Below, in pieces: positions 35,796-44,801 of a DNA stretch of 55,816 bases. Made by a program: the position numbers and the translations under genes. The notes under the pieces are model-generated. The model was not told where the DNA came from. It saw only the letters and a list, made by a program, of their open reading frames with translations, and searched no databases. Position 1 is the stretch's first letter. Each line of letters starts with the position of its first letter. This stretch comes from Planctomycetota bacterium (lineage in GTDB: Bacteria > Planctomycetota > PUPC01 > JACPCR01), in assembly GCA_016179685.1 (NCBI GenBank), contig JACPCR010000084.1, forward strand, positions 1 through 55,816, read 5' to 3'.

Positions 35796-36435
35796 GATCG
35801 CTCCGGAACGATTCAGAAGCGCACAACGTGCAGCCCGCGGCCGGTCTCGTCTCACTGAATCGGTGACGCGAAGGCGGCATCCGGAAGTCCAGCGGATCGA
35901 GGCAGCCCGTGGGGCAGAGGGTGACGCAGGTGGTACAACCGACGCAGGTCTCGGAGGCCCTGTGGAAAGGGGGCGCGAGATCCATGTAGACGCCGCGGCT
36001 GGCAAAGTCGATGGCGTGGACCCCGGCGATCTCCGCACAGCCGCGCACGCACAGCCCGCAGAGCACGCAGCGCTCGTCCCTCTGCGGAAAACGCGACGCC
36101 TGCACCCCCAGCTCGCCGGCGATCTCCCGGACCCTGGGCACGCCCGGGCAGCGGGCCAGAAGCAGCTCGGCCACCATGCGGCGCGCCCGAATCACCCGTT
36201 CCGATGCGGTCTTCACCACGAGCCCCTCCGCAACGGGATACATGCAGGACGCCGCCAGAAGCGTGCGCTTGCCTGCGGTAACCTCGACGAGGCAGAGGCG
36301 GCAGGCGCCGTACGGCGAGACGGCCTCATGGAAGCACAACGTGGGAATCCGCACCCCGATGCCCCTCAGCACGGGCAGGAGCGTACGGCCGTCCCGCGCC
36401 TCGATTTCCTTGCCGTCCACGATGAGCTTGGCCAT
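35785..36435 (-). CDS. HoxU/NuoG N-terminal-like iron-sulfur protein
   Basis: 216 residues. The plant-type 2Fe-2S domain ligands are in CFHEAVSPYGACRLCLVEV and AASCMYP. Two 4Fe-4S motifs (CVLCGLCVRGC and CVGCTTCVTLCPTGCL) follow, with intervening HoxU-like helices. There is no H-cluster or molybdopterin domain, so it is an electron-transfer subunit like HoxU or the front of NuoG. It lies 45 nt after nuoE and overlaps hdrA copy 2. It probably relays electrons from NuoF/NuoE to HdrA. Confidence 0.88.
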   Translation of the reverse strand: MAKLIVDGKEIEARDGRTLLPVLRGIGVRIPTLCFHEAVSPYGACRLCLVEVTAGKRTLLAASCMYPVAEGLVVKTASERVIRARRMVAELLLARCPGVPRVREIAGELGVQASRFPQRDERCVLCGLCVRGCAEIAGVHAIDFASRGVYMDLAPPFHRASETCVGCTTCVTLCPTGCLDPLDFRMPPSRHRFSETRPAAGCTLCASESFRSDHGH

Positions 36436-36480
36436 GAAACCTCCTCATGAAATCCGCTGCGCCCCTCGGGCTCGCGGATT

Positions 36481-36960
36481 TCACGCTTGAACACCCTCGC
36501 GATGGACGCCCCGGCACTCCTCCACGATCCGGCTCACCTTCTTCTGATTCATCTTGCCATGTACCTCCTCGTCGACCACGACCACGGGCGCGAGCCCGCA
36601 GCAGCCCACGCAGCGCACAGGCTCGATCGTGACCTTCCCGTCCGGCGTGGTCTCACCGGGCTGTATCCCGATGTCCCTCGTAAACTTGTCCATGACCCTG
36701 GCCCCGCCGCGGACGTGGCAGGCCGTCCCAAGGCAGACGTTGATGATATGCTCGCCGCGGGGCTTCAGGCTGAAGGAGCGGTAGAAGGTGGCCAGGCCAT
36801 AGACGCGGCTCGCCGGAATGCCTACGCGCTCCGCCACCAGCCGTAACTCGGCCTCGGGCACGTACCGCTCCTTCCTCTGAATATCCTGGAGCATGGCGAC
36901 GACGCCGGACTCCTCGTAGCCGTAGGTTCGCATGATTTCATCCAGCATTTCAAGATTCAT
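36481..36960 (-). CDS. nuoE: NuoE-like NADH dehydrogenase subunit
   Basis: 159 residues. N-terminal helices precede a thioredoxin-like 2Fe-2S domain. Ligands are visible in CLGTACHVRG and RCVGCCGLAP, and GIPASRVYGLATFYRSFSL is the NuoE signature. ATG overlaps the stop of the upstream ferredoxin gene by 4 nt. It acts with NuoF as the NAD(H)-oxidoreductase module. No membrane Nuo subunits occur in the window. Confidence 0.92.
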   Translation of the reverse strand: MNLEMLDEIMRTYGYEESGVVAMLQDIQRKERYVPEAELRLVAERVGIPASRVYGLATFYRSFSLKPRGEHIINVCLGTACHVRGGARVMDKFTRDIGIQPGETTPDGKVTIEPVRCVGCCGLAPVVVVDEEVHGKMNQKKVSRIVEECRGVHREGVQA

Positions 36961-37349
36961 GGCACCCCTCCGGATGTCCGAGACGGGACGCAAACGAATT
37001 CCGACACCACCCGGCCGCCGATCGCATGTTCCTCGAGGATTCGCACCGCGGTCTCCTCGTTCAACCGGCCGTACCGCACGGGGTCTTCTCCCTCGACCTC
37101 GACCGTGATCATCGGCTCCTGGTCGCACTGGCCCGCACAACCTGACACGGTAACCAGCACTTCCTCACCGGCCCGCTCTTGCTCCCGCGCCGCCAGGAGG
37201 CGCGACAGGATGTTCCGGCCGCCGGCCTTGAGCCCGCAAGCGCCCATGTGCACGACCACGCGGGCGCGGGCCTTTCCCTCCCGAAGCCTCCGGAATCCAC
37301 GGAAACGCTCCCGGATCGCTTTCAGTTCTTCGACGGACACTCTGGGCAT
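36957..37349 (-). CDS. Thioredoxin-like 2Fe-2S ferredoxin
   Basis: 130 residues from ATG 37349 (ATG 37370 has no ribosome binding site). The 2Fe-2S ligands appear in VHMGACGLKAGG and TVSGCAGQCDQEP, the pattern of HndB/NuoE-C-like ferredoxins encoded beside NADP/NADH-linked bifurcating enzymes. Start-stop overlap with nuoE implies coupled translation. Confidence 0.85.
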   Translation of the reverse strand: MPRVSVEELKAIRERFRGFRRLREGKARARVVVHMGACGLKAGGRNILSRLLAAREQERAGEEVLVTVSGCAGQCDQEPMITVEVEGEDPVRYGRLNEETAVRILEEHAIGGRVVSEFVCVPSRTSGGVP

Positions 37350-37381
37350 GGCTGACTCTTTTGCATTCACGAAAACGATGC

Positions 37382-37403
37382 CGGAAGTTCGGTGGCACTT
37401 CCG
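37382..37403. repeat. Weak GGAAGT hairpin upstream of the ferredoxin gene
   Basis: CGGAAGT and ACTTCCG (7 bp) flank an 8-nt loop. It is related to the GAAGTGC hairpins but shorter. It lies in the 267-nt gap between nuoF and the 2Fe-2S ferredoxin gene, 33 nt from the latter's start. Confidence 0.4.
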
Positions 37404-37489
37404 TGCTTGAGGAAGAGCGAAACTGGCGACTCAAACCAACCAGTCCCTTACCGTGGGGCCATAAGCCTTGCCGGAAAGGTCGCCCCTCC

Positions 37490-37544
37490 CCTCACCCCCC
37501 GTCCCCCTCTCCGTGTCCTACGGAGAGGGGGACGGGGGGTGAGG
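37490..37544. repeat. 25-bp perfect hairpin inside the nuoF-ferredoxin gap
   Basis: A pyrimidine-rich arm (37490-37514) and its exact complement (37520-37544) enclose loop GTCCT. No T-run follows on the minus strand. It would be a strong RNA structure splitting the nuoF and ferredoxin messages, so it may be a processing, stabilising or attenuating element, or an inserted palindrome. Confidence 0.75.
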
Positions 37545-37616
37545 TCATTTCCGGTTTCGAAGTTGCGCGTCGCAAAAACGTATTTCGCTGATCACGGTCT
37601 TTAACCTTGTAGACGG

Positions 37617-39410
37617 CTAATACACCTGTACAGCCTCGAAGTTGCAGGCCTCGTGGCACGCACCACACCGGATGCAGACCTCGGCGTTGATCTCATGCTT
37701 CTCCTTCTTTTTCCCTTTGACGGCCTCCGCGGGGCACGCCCTCGCGCACGCCGTGCAGCCCGTGCATCGCTCGGAAAGAATCCGGTAGTGGATCAGGCTG
37801 CGGCACACCCCCGCGGGGCACTTCCGGTCCCGGATATGGGCCACATACTCGTCGCGGAAGTAGCGCAGCGTGCTGAGGACCGGGTTGGGAGCGGTCCCCC
37901 CGAGGGCGCAGAGGGAGGCGTCCTTCACCGCCAGCGCCAGTTCCTCGAGGAGAGCGAGCTGCTCCATCGTTCCACGGCCCTCGGTGATGTCCGTCAGTAT
38001 TTCGTGCATCCGCAGGATGCCTTCCCGGCACGGCGTGCACTTGCCGCAGGACTCGTCCATCAGAAACCCGAGGAAGAAGCGGGCGACGTCCACCATGCAG
38101 GAGGTCTCGTCCATGACGATGAGGCCGCCGGAGCCCATGATGGCCCCCACCTTCGTCAGTTCCTCGTAGTCCACCGGCAGGTCCACCAGCGATTCAGGGA
38201 TGCAGCCGCCCGAGGGGCCGCCGCTCTGGATGGCCTTGAACCTCTTGCCGCCGGGTATGCCGCCGCCGATGTCGAAGATGATCTGGCGAAGCGTCGTGCC
38301 CATAGGCACCTCGACCAGGCCCGTGTTGTTCACCTTGCCGACGAGGGAAAAGACCTTTGTCCCGCGCGACGAAGACGTTCCCATCCGGGCGTACCATTCC
38401 CCGCCCTCGCGGAGAATGGTGGGGACGTTGGACAGCGTCTCCACGTTGTTGATCACCGTCGGGCGGCCCCAGAGGCCCTTCTGCGCGGGAAAGGGCGGGC
38501 GCGGGACAGGCCGGCCGGGTCGGCCTTCCACCGAACGGATCAGGGCCGTCTCCTCGCCGCAGACGAACGCGCCGCCTCCTCGGACGACGCGGATGCGAAA
38601 GTCGTGCCCGCTGCCCAGAATGTCCTCGCCCAGAAAGCCGTAATCGCCCGCCTGCTGGATGGCGATCTGAAGCCGCCGCAGCGCCAGCGGATACTCGTCC
38701 CGCACGTAAACCACGCCCTCGGAAGCGCCGATGGCCCGGGCAGCCAATACCATCCCCTCCAGCACCGAATGAGGGTCCGCCTCCAGAATGCTCCGATCCA
38801 TGAAGGCCCCGGGATCGCCTTCGTCCGCATTGCAGATCAGGAACTTCCCGTTCCCCGGCGATTTCCGGCAGAACTCCCATTTGACGCCCGTCGGAAAGCC
38901 CGCCCCGCCACGCCCGCGCAACCCGGACTTCTTGACCTCCTCGACGATCTGCTCCGGAGTCATCTCCAGAAGGCCCTTCACCATAGCCTGGTAGCCGTCC
39001 ATCCCGATGTACTCGTCGATGCTCTCCGGATCGATCAGCCCCTTGTTGCGCAGAACGATCGGCCGCTGATCGCGGAAGAACTGGATGTCCTTCATCCGGG
39101 CCACCGCCTCCTTCTGGCCCGGAGGCCGGTAGAGCAGGCTCTCCACCGGCTCGCCCCCGAGCAGATACTTCTCGACGAGGCCCGGGACGTCCTTCACCGT
39201 GACCTTCTGGTAGAAGATGCCGTCCGGGAGGGCCACCAGGATGGGCCCCTGCTCGCAGAAGCCGTTGCAGCCGGTGGAGACCACGAGGACCTCATCGTCG
39301 AGCCCGTGCCGGGCGATCTCCTCTTGCAGGGTTTTTTTCACGTCAGCGGACCGGTTGGACAGGCAACCGGTCCCCGCGCAGGCCATGAGATGAAGGCGGT
39401 ATCGAGGCAT
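37617..39410 (-). CDS. nuoF: NuoF-type NADH dehydrogenase (HydB/HndC-like, fused ferredoxin ends)
   Basis: 597 residues. An N-terminal thioredoxin-like 2Fe-2S domain (ACAGTGCLSN, STGCNGFCEQG) is followed by the NADH/FMN core with GLRGRGGAGFPTGVKWEF and NADEGDPGAFMDR. The N3 cluster site is ESCGKCTPCREG, and two C-terminal 4Fe-4S motifs are CTGCTACARACP and CIRCGACHEACN. This architecture is that of NAD(P)-linked subunits of bifurcating hydrogenases and related soluble complexes rather than respiratory complex I. It begins directly after the hdrA stop. It should oxidise NADH or reduce NAD+. Confidence 0.94.
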   Translation of the reverse strand: MPRYRLHLMACAGTGCLSNRSADVKKTLQEEIARHGLDDEVLVVSTGCNGFCEQGPILVALPDGIFYQKVTVKDVPGLVEKYLLGGEPVESLLYRPPGQKEAVARMKDIQFFRDQRPIVLRNKGLIDPESIDEYIGMDGYQAMVKGLLEMTPEQIVEEVKKSGLRGRGGAGFPTGVKWEFCRKSPGNGKFLICNADEGDPGAFMDRSILEADPHSVLEGMVLAARAIGASEGVVYVRDEYPLALRRLQIAIQQAGDYGFLGEDILGSGHDFRIRVVRGGGAFVCGEETALIRSVEGRPGRPVPRPPFPAQKGLWGRPTVINNVETLSNVPTILREGGEWYARMGTSSSRGTKVFSLVGKVNNTGLVEVPMGTTLRQIIFDIGGGIPGGKRFKAIQSGGPSGGCIPESLVDLPVDYEELTKVGAIMGSGGLIVMDETSCMVDVARFFLGFLMDESCGKCTPCREGILRMHEILTDITEGRGTMEQLALLEELALAVKDASLCALGGTAPNPVLSTLRYFRDEYVAHIRDRKCPAGVCRSLIHYRILSERCTGCTACARACPAEAVKGKKKEKHEINAEVCIRCGACHEACNFEAVQVY

Positions 39411-41891
39411 TCAGACCCCCACACGGACCTTTTCCTGGGAGAGCGCCTCCTGGGTGGCGGCGATCTCGGCCAAGGTGACGCTTTTCCGGATTTCATCGAC
39501 GCGGCACATGACCTCCTGGAACTTCTTACCCTCGGCGGCGCTGATCCATTCGAGCTGGAGGCGCTCGCGGCGGATGCCCTTGCGCTCGAGCCGGCCCCAG
39601 AGCCTCTCGATCCGTTCCAGGGTATGGTGGTTGGCCTTGATGTAATGGCAGTCGCCGAGATGGCAGCCGGAGACGAGCACCACGGGCGCGCCCTTCTGGA
39701 AGGCGTAGAGGATGAAATCGGGCCGGACGCGGGCGCTGCACAGGGTGCGGACGAGCCTGGCGCTCGGGGGATACTGCATGCGGCTCACCCCGGCGAAATC
39801 GCCTCCGGCGTACGAGCACCAGTTGCAGGCGAAGGTCAGGACCTTCTCCTGGGGCGAATCGGCGAATATCGCGTCGATCTGGGAGGCGATCTGGGCGTCC
39901 GTGAAGTGCCGGGCCGTGATCGCGCCGTGCATGCACGTAGCGGCGCAGTTCCCGCATCCCGCGCATGCCGCCTCGATCACCGTGGCCTTGAGATTCTTCG
40001 CCTTGTCCACCAGGATGGCATTGTAGGGGCAGCCCTTGGCGCACAGGCCGCACATGTTGCACTTCTCCGGGTCCACCCGGGCCGTCACCGCCTCGATCGA
40101 AATCTTCCCAGAGCCCAGCAGACGCAGCACCCGGGCTGCCGCGGCGCCCGCCTGCGTCACGCTGTCCCGGATGTCCTTGGGCGACTCCGCACACCCGGCC
40201 AGGAAGACGCCTCTCGTCGGGGCCGACACCGGATCCAGCTTGTTGTGGCTCTCCAGGAAAAAACCGTCCGAAGTCTTCGAGAGCGTCAGCATCCCGCGCA
40301 CCCGTTCGTTGTCCTTCCTCGGCTCGAGCCCGACGGCCAAGATGACCATCCCGTAGGACCGGTCCTCGACGCGCCCGCCCTCCTCCTGGTTCTCCCACCG
40401 GAGCACGAGGTCCTGGCTGGCCGGGTCCTCCGTGATACGGCCCGGCAGCCCGCGGAGATAACGCACGCCACGGCCCCGGGACCGCTGGAGGAGGTCCTCG
40501 AATCCCTTGCCGAAGGCGCGGAGGTCCATGTAGAAGACGTCGATCTCGACGTCGGGATAGTGCTCCTTGATCAGCAGGCTGTCCTTGACCGTATTCATGC
40601 AGCAGATGTTGCTGCAGTAGGGCCGACCCGTCTTCTTGGACCTGGAGCCGACGCACTGGATGAACGCGATCCTTCGGGGCGTCTGGAAATCATTGAAGCG
40701 GACGATCTCTCCGCCCGTGGGACCCCCCGCGCTGACCAGTCGCTCGAATTCCAGGCTGGTGATCACGTTCGCGTAGCGCCGGTATCCGTATTCCTCGAGA
40801 TGAGTCGGGTCCACCACGCCGGCCCCCGTGGCCACGACCACCGCGCCGACTTCAACCTCGAAGGTCTCGTCCCGCATGTCAAAATCAATGCAGTCCTTCT
40901 CGCACGCTGCCGCGCATTTTCCGCACGCCACCGGGTTGTTCCCGAGGCACTTCTCCATGTCGATGACATACGAGGCCGGCACGGCCTGTGGGAACGGAAT
41001 GTAGATCGCCCGGCGCGTCGATAGCCCGATGTCGAAACGGCTCGGAGTCACCACGGGGCATACCTTGACGCAGTCCCCGCACGCGGTGCACTGCTTCTCA
41101 TCGACGAAACGGGCCTTCCTGCGGATACGAGCCTTGAAGTTGCCGATGAATCCCGTGATGGATTCGACTTCGCTGTAGGTGTGGAGCTTGATGTTCGGAT
41201 GTCGACCGACATCCATCATTTTGGGTCCGAGAATTCATATCGAACAGTCCATCGTCGGATAGGTCTTGTCGAGCTGCGCCATGATCCCGCCGATGGAGGG
41301 CTCCCGCTCCACCAGGATGACCTTTGTCCCCGCGTGGGCGAGGTCCAGCGCCGCTTGGATGCCCGCAATCCCGCCTCCGATGACCAGCGCCGAGGCCGTC
41401 ACCTTCACCTCCGCCTCCTCCTGTGGCTCGAGGAAGCCCGCCCGGGCCACCGCGCTCCGAACCAGGTCCTTCGCCTTGCAGGTCGCCCCACCCGGATCAC
41501 CCTGGTGCACCCACGAGCAGTGCTCGCGGATGTTCGCCATCTCCATGAGGTACGGGTTCAACCCCACCTGCTTCACGCAGTTGCGGAAAGTCGGCTCGTG
41601 CAGCCGGGGACTGCACGCGGCGATGACGACGCGGTCGAGACCCTTCTCACGCACCCACTTCTGAACCTCGCGCTGGCCCGGCTCCGAGCACGTGTACTTG
41701 TTCTTCACCGCGCAGACCACGCCGTCGAGCGTCCCGGCGTAGTCCCGGACCGCGTCGCAATCCACGGTCGCCGCGATGTTCCGGCCACACTCGCACACGA
41801 AGACGCCGATTCGAGGTCGTTGGGCCTGCACCATGGTCTCTTCTCCTTCTCGTCGCGGTCGGCCAAAGTGCAAACACACTGCGGCCGCCAT
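39411..41891 (-). CDS. hdrA: HdrA-MvhD fusion, predicted selenoprotein (in-frame UGA at codon 219)
   Basis: If UGA 41237-41235 is read as Sec the product has 826 residues. Without recoding, the gene splits into 218- and 602-residue frames in the same phase with no break in homology. The first frame carries [22 protein letters not shown] and FAD-binding [19 protein letters not shown], and ends YPTMDCSI. The second continues [17 protein letters not shown]. The family reads CSACILTPKM here, so UGA replaces the conserved Cys. Further on lie ferredoxin motifs [12 protein letters not shown] and [13 protein letters not shown], the HdrA cluster QCVGSR...[33 protein letters not shown], and MvhD ([26 protein letters not shown]). 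It is the likely flavin-bifurcating subunit. Confidence 0.85.
41197..41214 (-). promoter_or_regulatory. Candidate bacterial SECIS hairpin after hdrA UGA
   Basis: On the coding strand GGATGTC-GGTC-GACATCC forms a 7-bp stem with a GGUC loop. The loop starts 27 nt after the UGA, within the usual bacterial UGA-to-loop distance. Conserved loop guanines are typical of SelB-binding SECIS elements such as that of E. coli fdhF. The same bases encode DVGRHP, a conserved HdrA motif, so the hairpin could be partly coincidental. Confidence 0.6.
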
Positions 41892-41898
41892 CGACTCA

Positions 41899-42480
41899 TC
41901 ACCCGTTCACCCCGTGCTCCAGTCCAAAGGCATACCCCTTGTTGAAGGCCTGTAGGTTGAGGTCCTCCGTTCCGGCAGGGACGGAGGACTGGATCGCCTT
42001 CCGCATCGACTCGGGATCGACCACTCGGCTGACGCACGTGAAGAAGCCGAGCATGACGATATTGAGGACCAGCTTTCGGCCCAGCTCCTCGGCGAGCCTC
42101 GTCGCCGGGACGGCGTAGGAGCGGATGTCCTGCCTCGGATTCTCCACCGTGACGAGGTCCTTCTCGGTGATGAGAATTCCGCCCGGCACGAGCTGGCCGA
42201 TGTGTTCCACGTAGGCGGCCTGGGACATGGCCACCAGGACGTCCTGCTTGTGAAGGAAGGGGTAAGCGATCCGCTGATCGGCGAGGATGACGGCGGCGGA
42301 ACAGGCCCCGCCGCGTGACTCGGGGCCGAACGACCGCGTCAGCGTGGCGTGGCGTCCCTCGATGATGGCCGCGGCCTTGCCCGTGATGTAGCCCGCCAGG
42401 ATGACCCCTTGTCCGCCGAAGCCGCAAAAACGAATCTCCTGAACGTCCCGTCCCGCTGCTTTCATAACCCTCTGAACCAT
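41899..42480 (-). CDS. korG: 2-oxoglutarate:ferredoxin oxidoreductase gamma subunit
   Basis: 193 residues. The gamma-domain signature is [20 protein letters not shown], followed by [20 protein letters not shown]. It starts at ATG 42480 or 42465 and ends 7 nt before hdrA, which ties the oxoacid oxidoreductase to the Hdr subunits. The complex decarboxylates a 2-oxoacid with CoA and reduces ferredoxin (or works in reverse). Confidence 0.92.
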   Translation of the reverse strand: MVQRVMKAAGRDVQEIRFCGFGGQGVILAGYITGKAAAIIEGRHATLTRSFGPESRGGACSAAVILADQRIAYPFLHKQDVLVAMSQAAYVEHIGQLVPGGILITEKDLVTVENPRQDIRSYAVPATRLAEELGRKLVLNIVMLGFFTCVSRVVDPESMRKAIQSSVPAGTEDLNLQAFNKGYAFGLEHGVNG

Positions 42481-42520
42481 GCTGAGCCTCCCGATCGAAA
42501 CCCAACCCTCGTTCTCCAGG

Positions 42521-42544
42521 ACGGAAGTAGCCGCGCACTCCCGT
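42521..42544. repeat. Imperfect GGAAGT-type hairpin between korB and korG
   Basis: ACGGAAGT and ACTCCCGT pair over 8 positions with one mismatch and an 8-nt loop, in the 63-nt gap. It looks like a degenerate member of the GAAGTGC hairpin family. Confidence 0.35.
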
Positions 42545-43599
42545 TACGGCGGACTGGTTGCCACGGCCGGGGTGCCGGCCGCCTTTTTCTCCGGGCCGCG
42601 GCCCTCCCGATCCCCTTCGGCCGGCCTCGGCTTGGCCTTCGGCTCGCCCACAGCTTCCGGGGCCTTCGCACCCGCCTGGGCCGGCGACTTCCCACCCGGC
42701 TTAGCCTCCTCCTTCCGCACGGACTTGGCCTCCGCAAGCTGGGACACCATCCGGAAATAGGCGTCGGCGTAGGTCGACCGATCCAGGTTCACAAATTCCC
42801 CAACCAGAATCTTCCCCGTAGCACCCAGGTCCGCTTCCTTCGGGTCCGCCCCGTGCTTCACCAGACGGTCCGACTGGAAACGCTTCATCATCGCCAGGCC
42901 GTCGCCCAGCTTGTTCCTCCGCATGTAAAGTTCCGGGCAGGGCGAGATGACCTCGATGAAGCTGAAGCCCTTCTTCATGAACGCCTTCTTGAACGTGTTC
43001 ACCATCTGCCGGACGTCCAGGGTCGTCCACCGGGCCACCAGAGTCGCACCCGATGAAGACGCGAGATAGGGCAGGTTGAACGGATGCTCGAGGCAGCCGA
43101 AGGGACTCGTCGTCGCCTTCATCCCTTCCGGCGTCGTCGGCGCCACCTGCCCGCCCGTCATCCCATAAATGAAATTGTTCACGCAGATCACCACCAAGTT
43201 CAGGTTGCGCCGGGCCGCGTGAATCAGGTGGTTGCCCCCGATGGCCGAGAGGTCCCCGTCCCCGGAAATCACCACCACCTTCAGGTCCGGGTTCGCCAGA
43301 TGCAACCCGGTGGCAAACGGGATCGCCCGGCCATGCGTCGTGTGGTAGCCGTCCAGGCGGAGATAGCCCGCGGCCCGGCCCGTGCAGCCGATCCCGGACA
43401 CCACGCAAAGCTTGTCGTAATCGATCCCGCACTCGTTCACCGCCAAGGCGAAACAAGACACGGTCGTCCCCAGCCCGCAACCCGGACACCAGATATGGGG
43501 CATCCGGTCCATGCGGAGAATACGGTCCATGGGATGGCCATCGCTCCCGGGGAGCTCGTCTCCGCCATCCGTTCCCTTCTTGGGCGTCTCGGGATTCAC
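42544..43599 (-). CDS. korB: 2-oxoglutarate:ferredoxin oxidoreductase beta subunit
   Basis: 351 residues. The Cys pair in CPGCGLGT and thiamine diphosphate/Mg motif GDGDLSAIGGNHLIHAARRN...NNFIYGMTGGQ define the subunit. The last 50-55 residues are a Lys/Pro/Ala/Glu-rich tail absent from typical KorB (normal core about 280-300). The start overlaps the korA stop by 4 nt. The C-terminal tail is probably disordered. Confidence 0.94.
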   Translation of the reverse strand: MNPETPKKGTDGGDELPGSDGHPMDRILRMDRMPHIWCPGCGLGTTVSCFALAVNECGIDYDKLCVVSGIGCTGRAAGYLRLDGYHTTHGRAIPFATGLHLANPDLKVVVISGDGDLSAIGGNHLIHAARRNLNLVVICVNNFIYGMTGGQVAPTTPEGMKATTSPFGCLEHPFNLPYLASSSGATLVARWTTLDVRQMVNTFKKAFMKKGFSFIEVISPCPELYMRRNKLGDGLAMMKRFQSDRLVKHGADPKEADLGATGKILVGEFVNLDRSTYADAYFRMVSQLAEAKSVRKEEAKPGGKSPAQAGAKAPEAVGEPKAKPRPAEGDREGRGPEKKAAGTPAVATSPP

Positions 43600-44801
43600 C
43601 TCAAAGCCTCCTCGATCACCTGCAAAACGGCCGGCTCGGTATGAAGGCCACCGCCGGCATGAGGGACGGACACGACCTTCGTCCGGCCCCGGGCGGCTCG
43701 CTCCACCTCCCGAACGATCTGGCCCAGGTTGATTTCAGGGACGATGATGGCCTTCACACGGCCCGCCACGTCGCGGACGAGGTCGTCCGGGAACGGCCAC
43801 ACGGTGATCAGCCGGAGCAGCCCGGCCCGGATGCCGCGCTCGCGGGCGAGTTCCATCACCGACCGAGCCACGCGGGAGGAGCAGCCGTAGGCGAGGAGGC
43901 AGACCTCCGCATCGTCCATCCTGGCCATCTCGAAGGAAAGAATCTTCTTCTGATTCTGAAGAATCTTGTTCTTCAGTCTCCAAAGGAGCTGGTGCTGCCC
44001 CTCGGCGTCGAGGTCCGGGTAACCGCGGTGATCGTGCGTCAGGCCCGTCACGTGATAGCGGTAGCCCGTGCCCGCACGGGCCATCGGCGGGACAAGGTCC
44101 TCGTCCGGCACATACGGCCAGTAATCGCCGGGGGCCGCTCGGGTATACCTCCGCGGCACCAGTTCGATCTCCTCCGCAGGCGGGATGATCACCTTCTCCG
44201 TCATGTGCCCGATCGTCTCATCGGACATCAGGAGCACGGGCGTTCGGAACTGTTCCGACAGGTTGAAGGCGCGGATCATCAGGTCGAAACACTCCTGGGG
44301 CGAGTCCGGGCAAAGTGCGATGATCTCGTAGTCCCCATGGGACCCCCACCGCGCCTGCATCATGTCCTGCTGGCCCACGGAGGTCGGCAGACCAGTAGAG
44401 GGGCCCGCCCTCTGAACGTTGGCGAGCACGACGGGTGTTTCGAGCATGATGCCCAGGCCCAGATTTTCCATCATCAGGGAGAACCCGGGTCCCGAGGTGG
44501 AGGTGAGAGCCTTGGCGCCCGCCCACGCCGCACCCAGGATGCAGTTCATCGCCGCCAGTTCGTCCTCCATCTGGATGAACATCCCGCCGCATTCGGGAAA
44601 TCGCGCCGCACAGCGTTCCGCGATCTCCGTCGCTGGAGTGATCGGATAAGCGGCAAAAAACCGCCCGTTCGCCGCAATCGCACCCTCGGCCGCCGCCTCG
44701 TCCCCGTTGAAAAAGTAGGCCCCGGGCCGGAGTATCCCGGGCAGAACCTTGGCCTCGGAACTGCTTTCCTTGATCCTCTCTACCCAACCCGCGGAAACCA
44801 T
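43596..44801 (-). CDS. korA: 2-oxoglutarate:ferredoxin oxidoreductase alpha subunit
   Basis: 401 residues. The pyrimidine-binding domain carries AAYPITPATEIAERCA and EDELAAMNCILGAAWAGAKA. SGPGFSLMMENLGLGIMLE and GPSTGLPTSVGQQDMMQARW follow, as in KorA rather than pyruvate-specific PorA. The C-terminal domain continues to residue 401. It starts directly after the ferredoxin gene stop. The substrate assignment to 2-oxoglutarate is by family resemblance; branched 2-oxoacids are possible. Confidence 0.93.
   Translation of the reverse strand: MVSAGWVERIKESSSEAKVLPGILRPGAYFFNGDEAAAEGAIAANGRFFAAYPITPATEIAERCAARFPECGGMFIQMEDELAAMNCILGAAWAGAKALTSTSGPGFSLMMENLGLGIMLETPVVLANVQRAGPSTGLPTSVGQQDMMQARWGSHGDYEIIALCPDSPQECFDLMIRAFNLSEQFRTPVLLMSDETIGHMTEKVIIPPAEEIELVPRRYTRAAPGDYWPYVPDEDLVPPMARAGTGYRYHVTGLTHDHRGYPDLDAEGQHQLLWRLKNKILQNQKKILSFEMARMDDAEVCLLAYGCSSRVARSVMELARERGIRAGLLRLITVWPFPDDLVRDVAGRVKAIIVPEINLGQIVREVERAARGRTKVVSVPHAGGGLHTEPAVLQVIEEALR

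Noticed and set aside
37653..41024. 1123-codon open frame on the plus strand
   Set aside because: It lies wholly antisense to nuoF and hdrA, has no recognisable motifs, and is explained by high GC codon use on the minus-strand genes.
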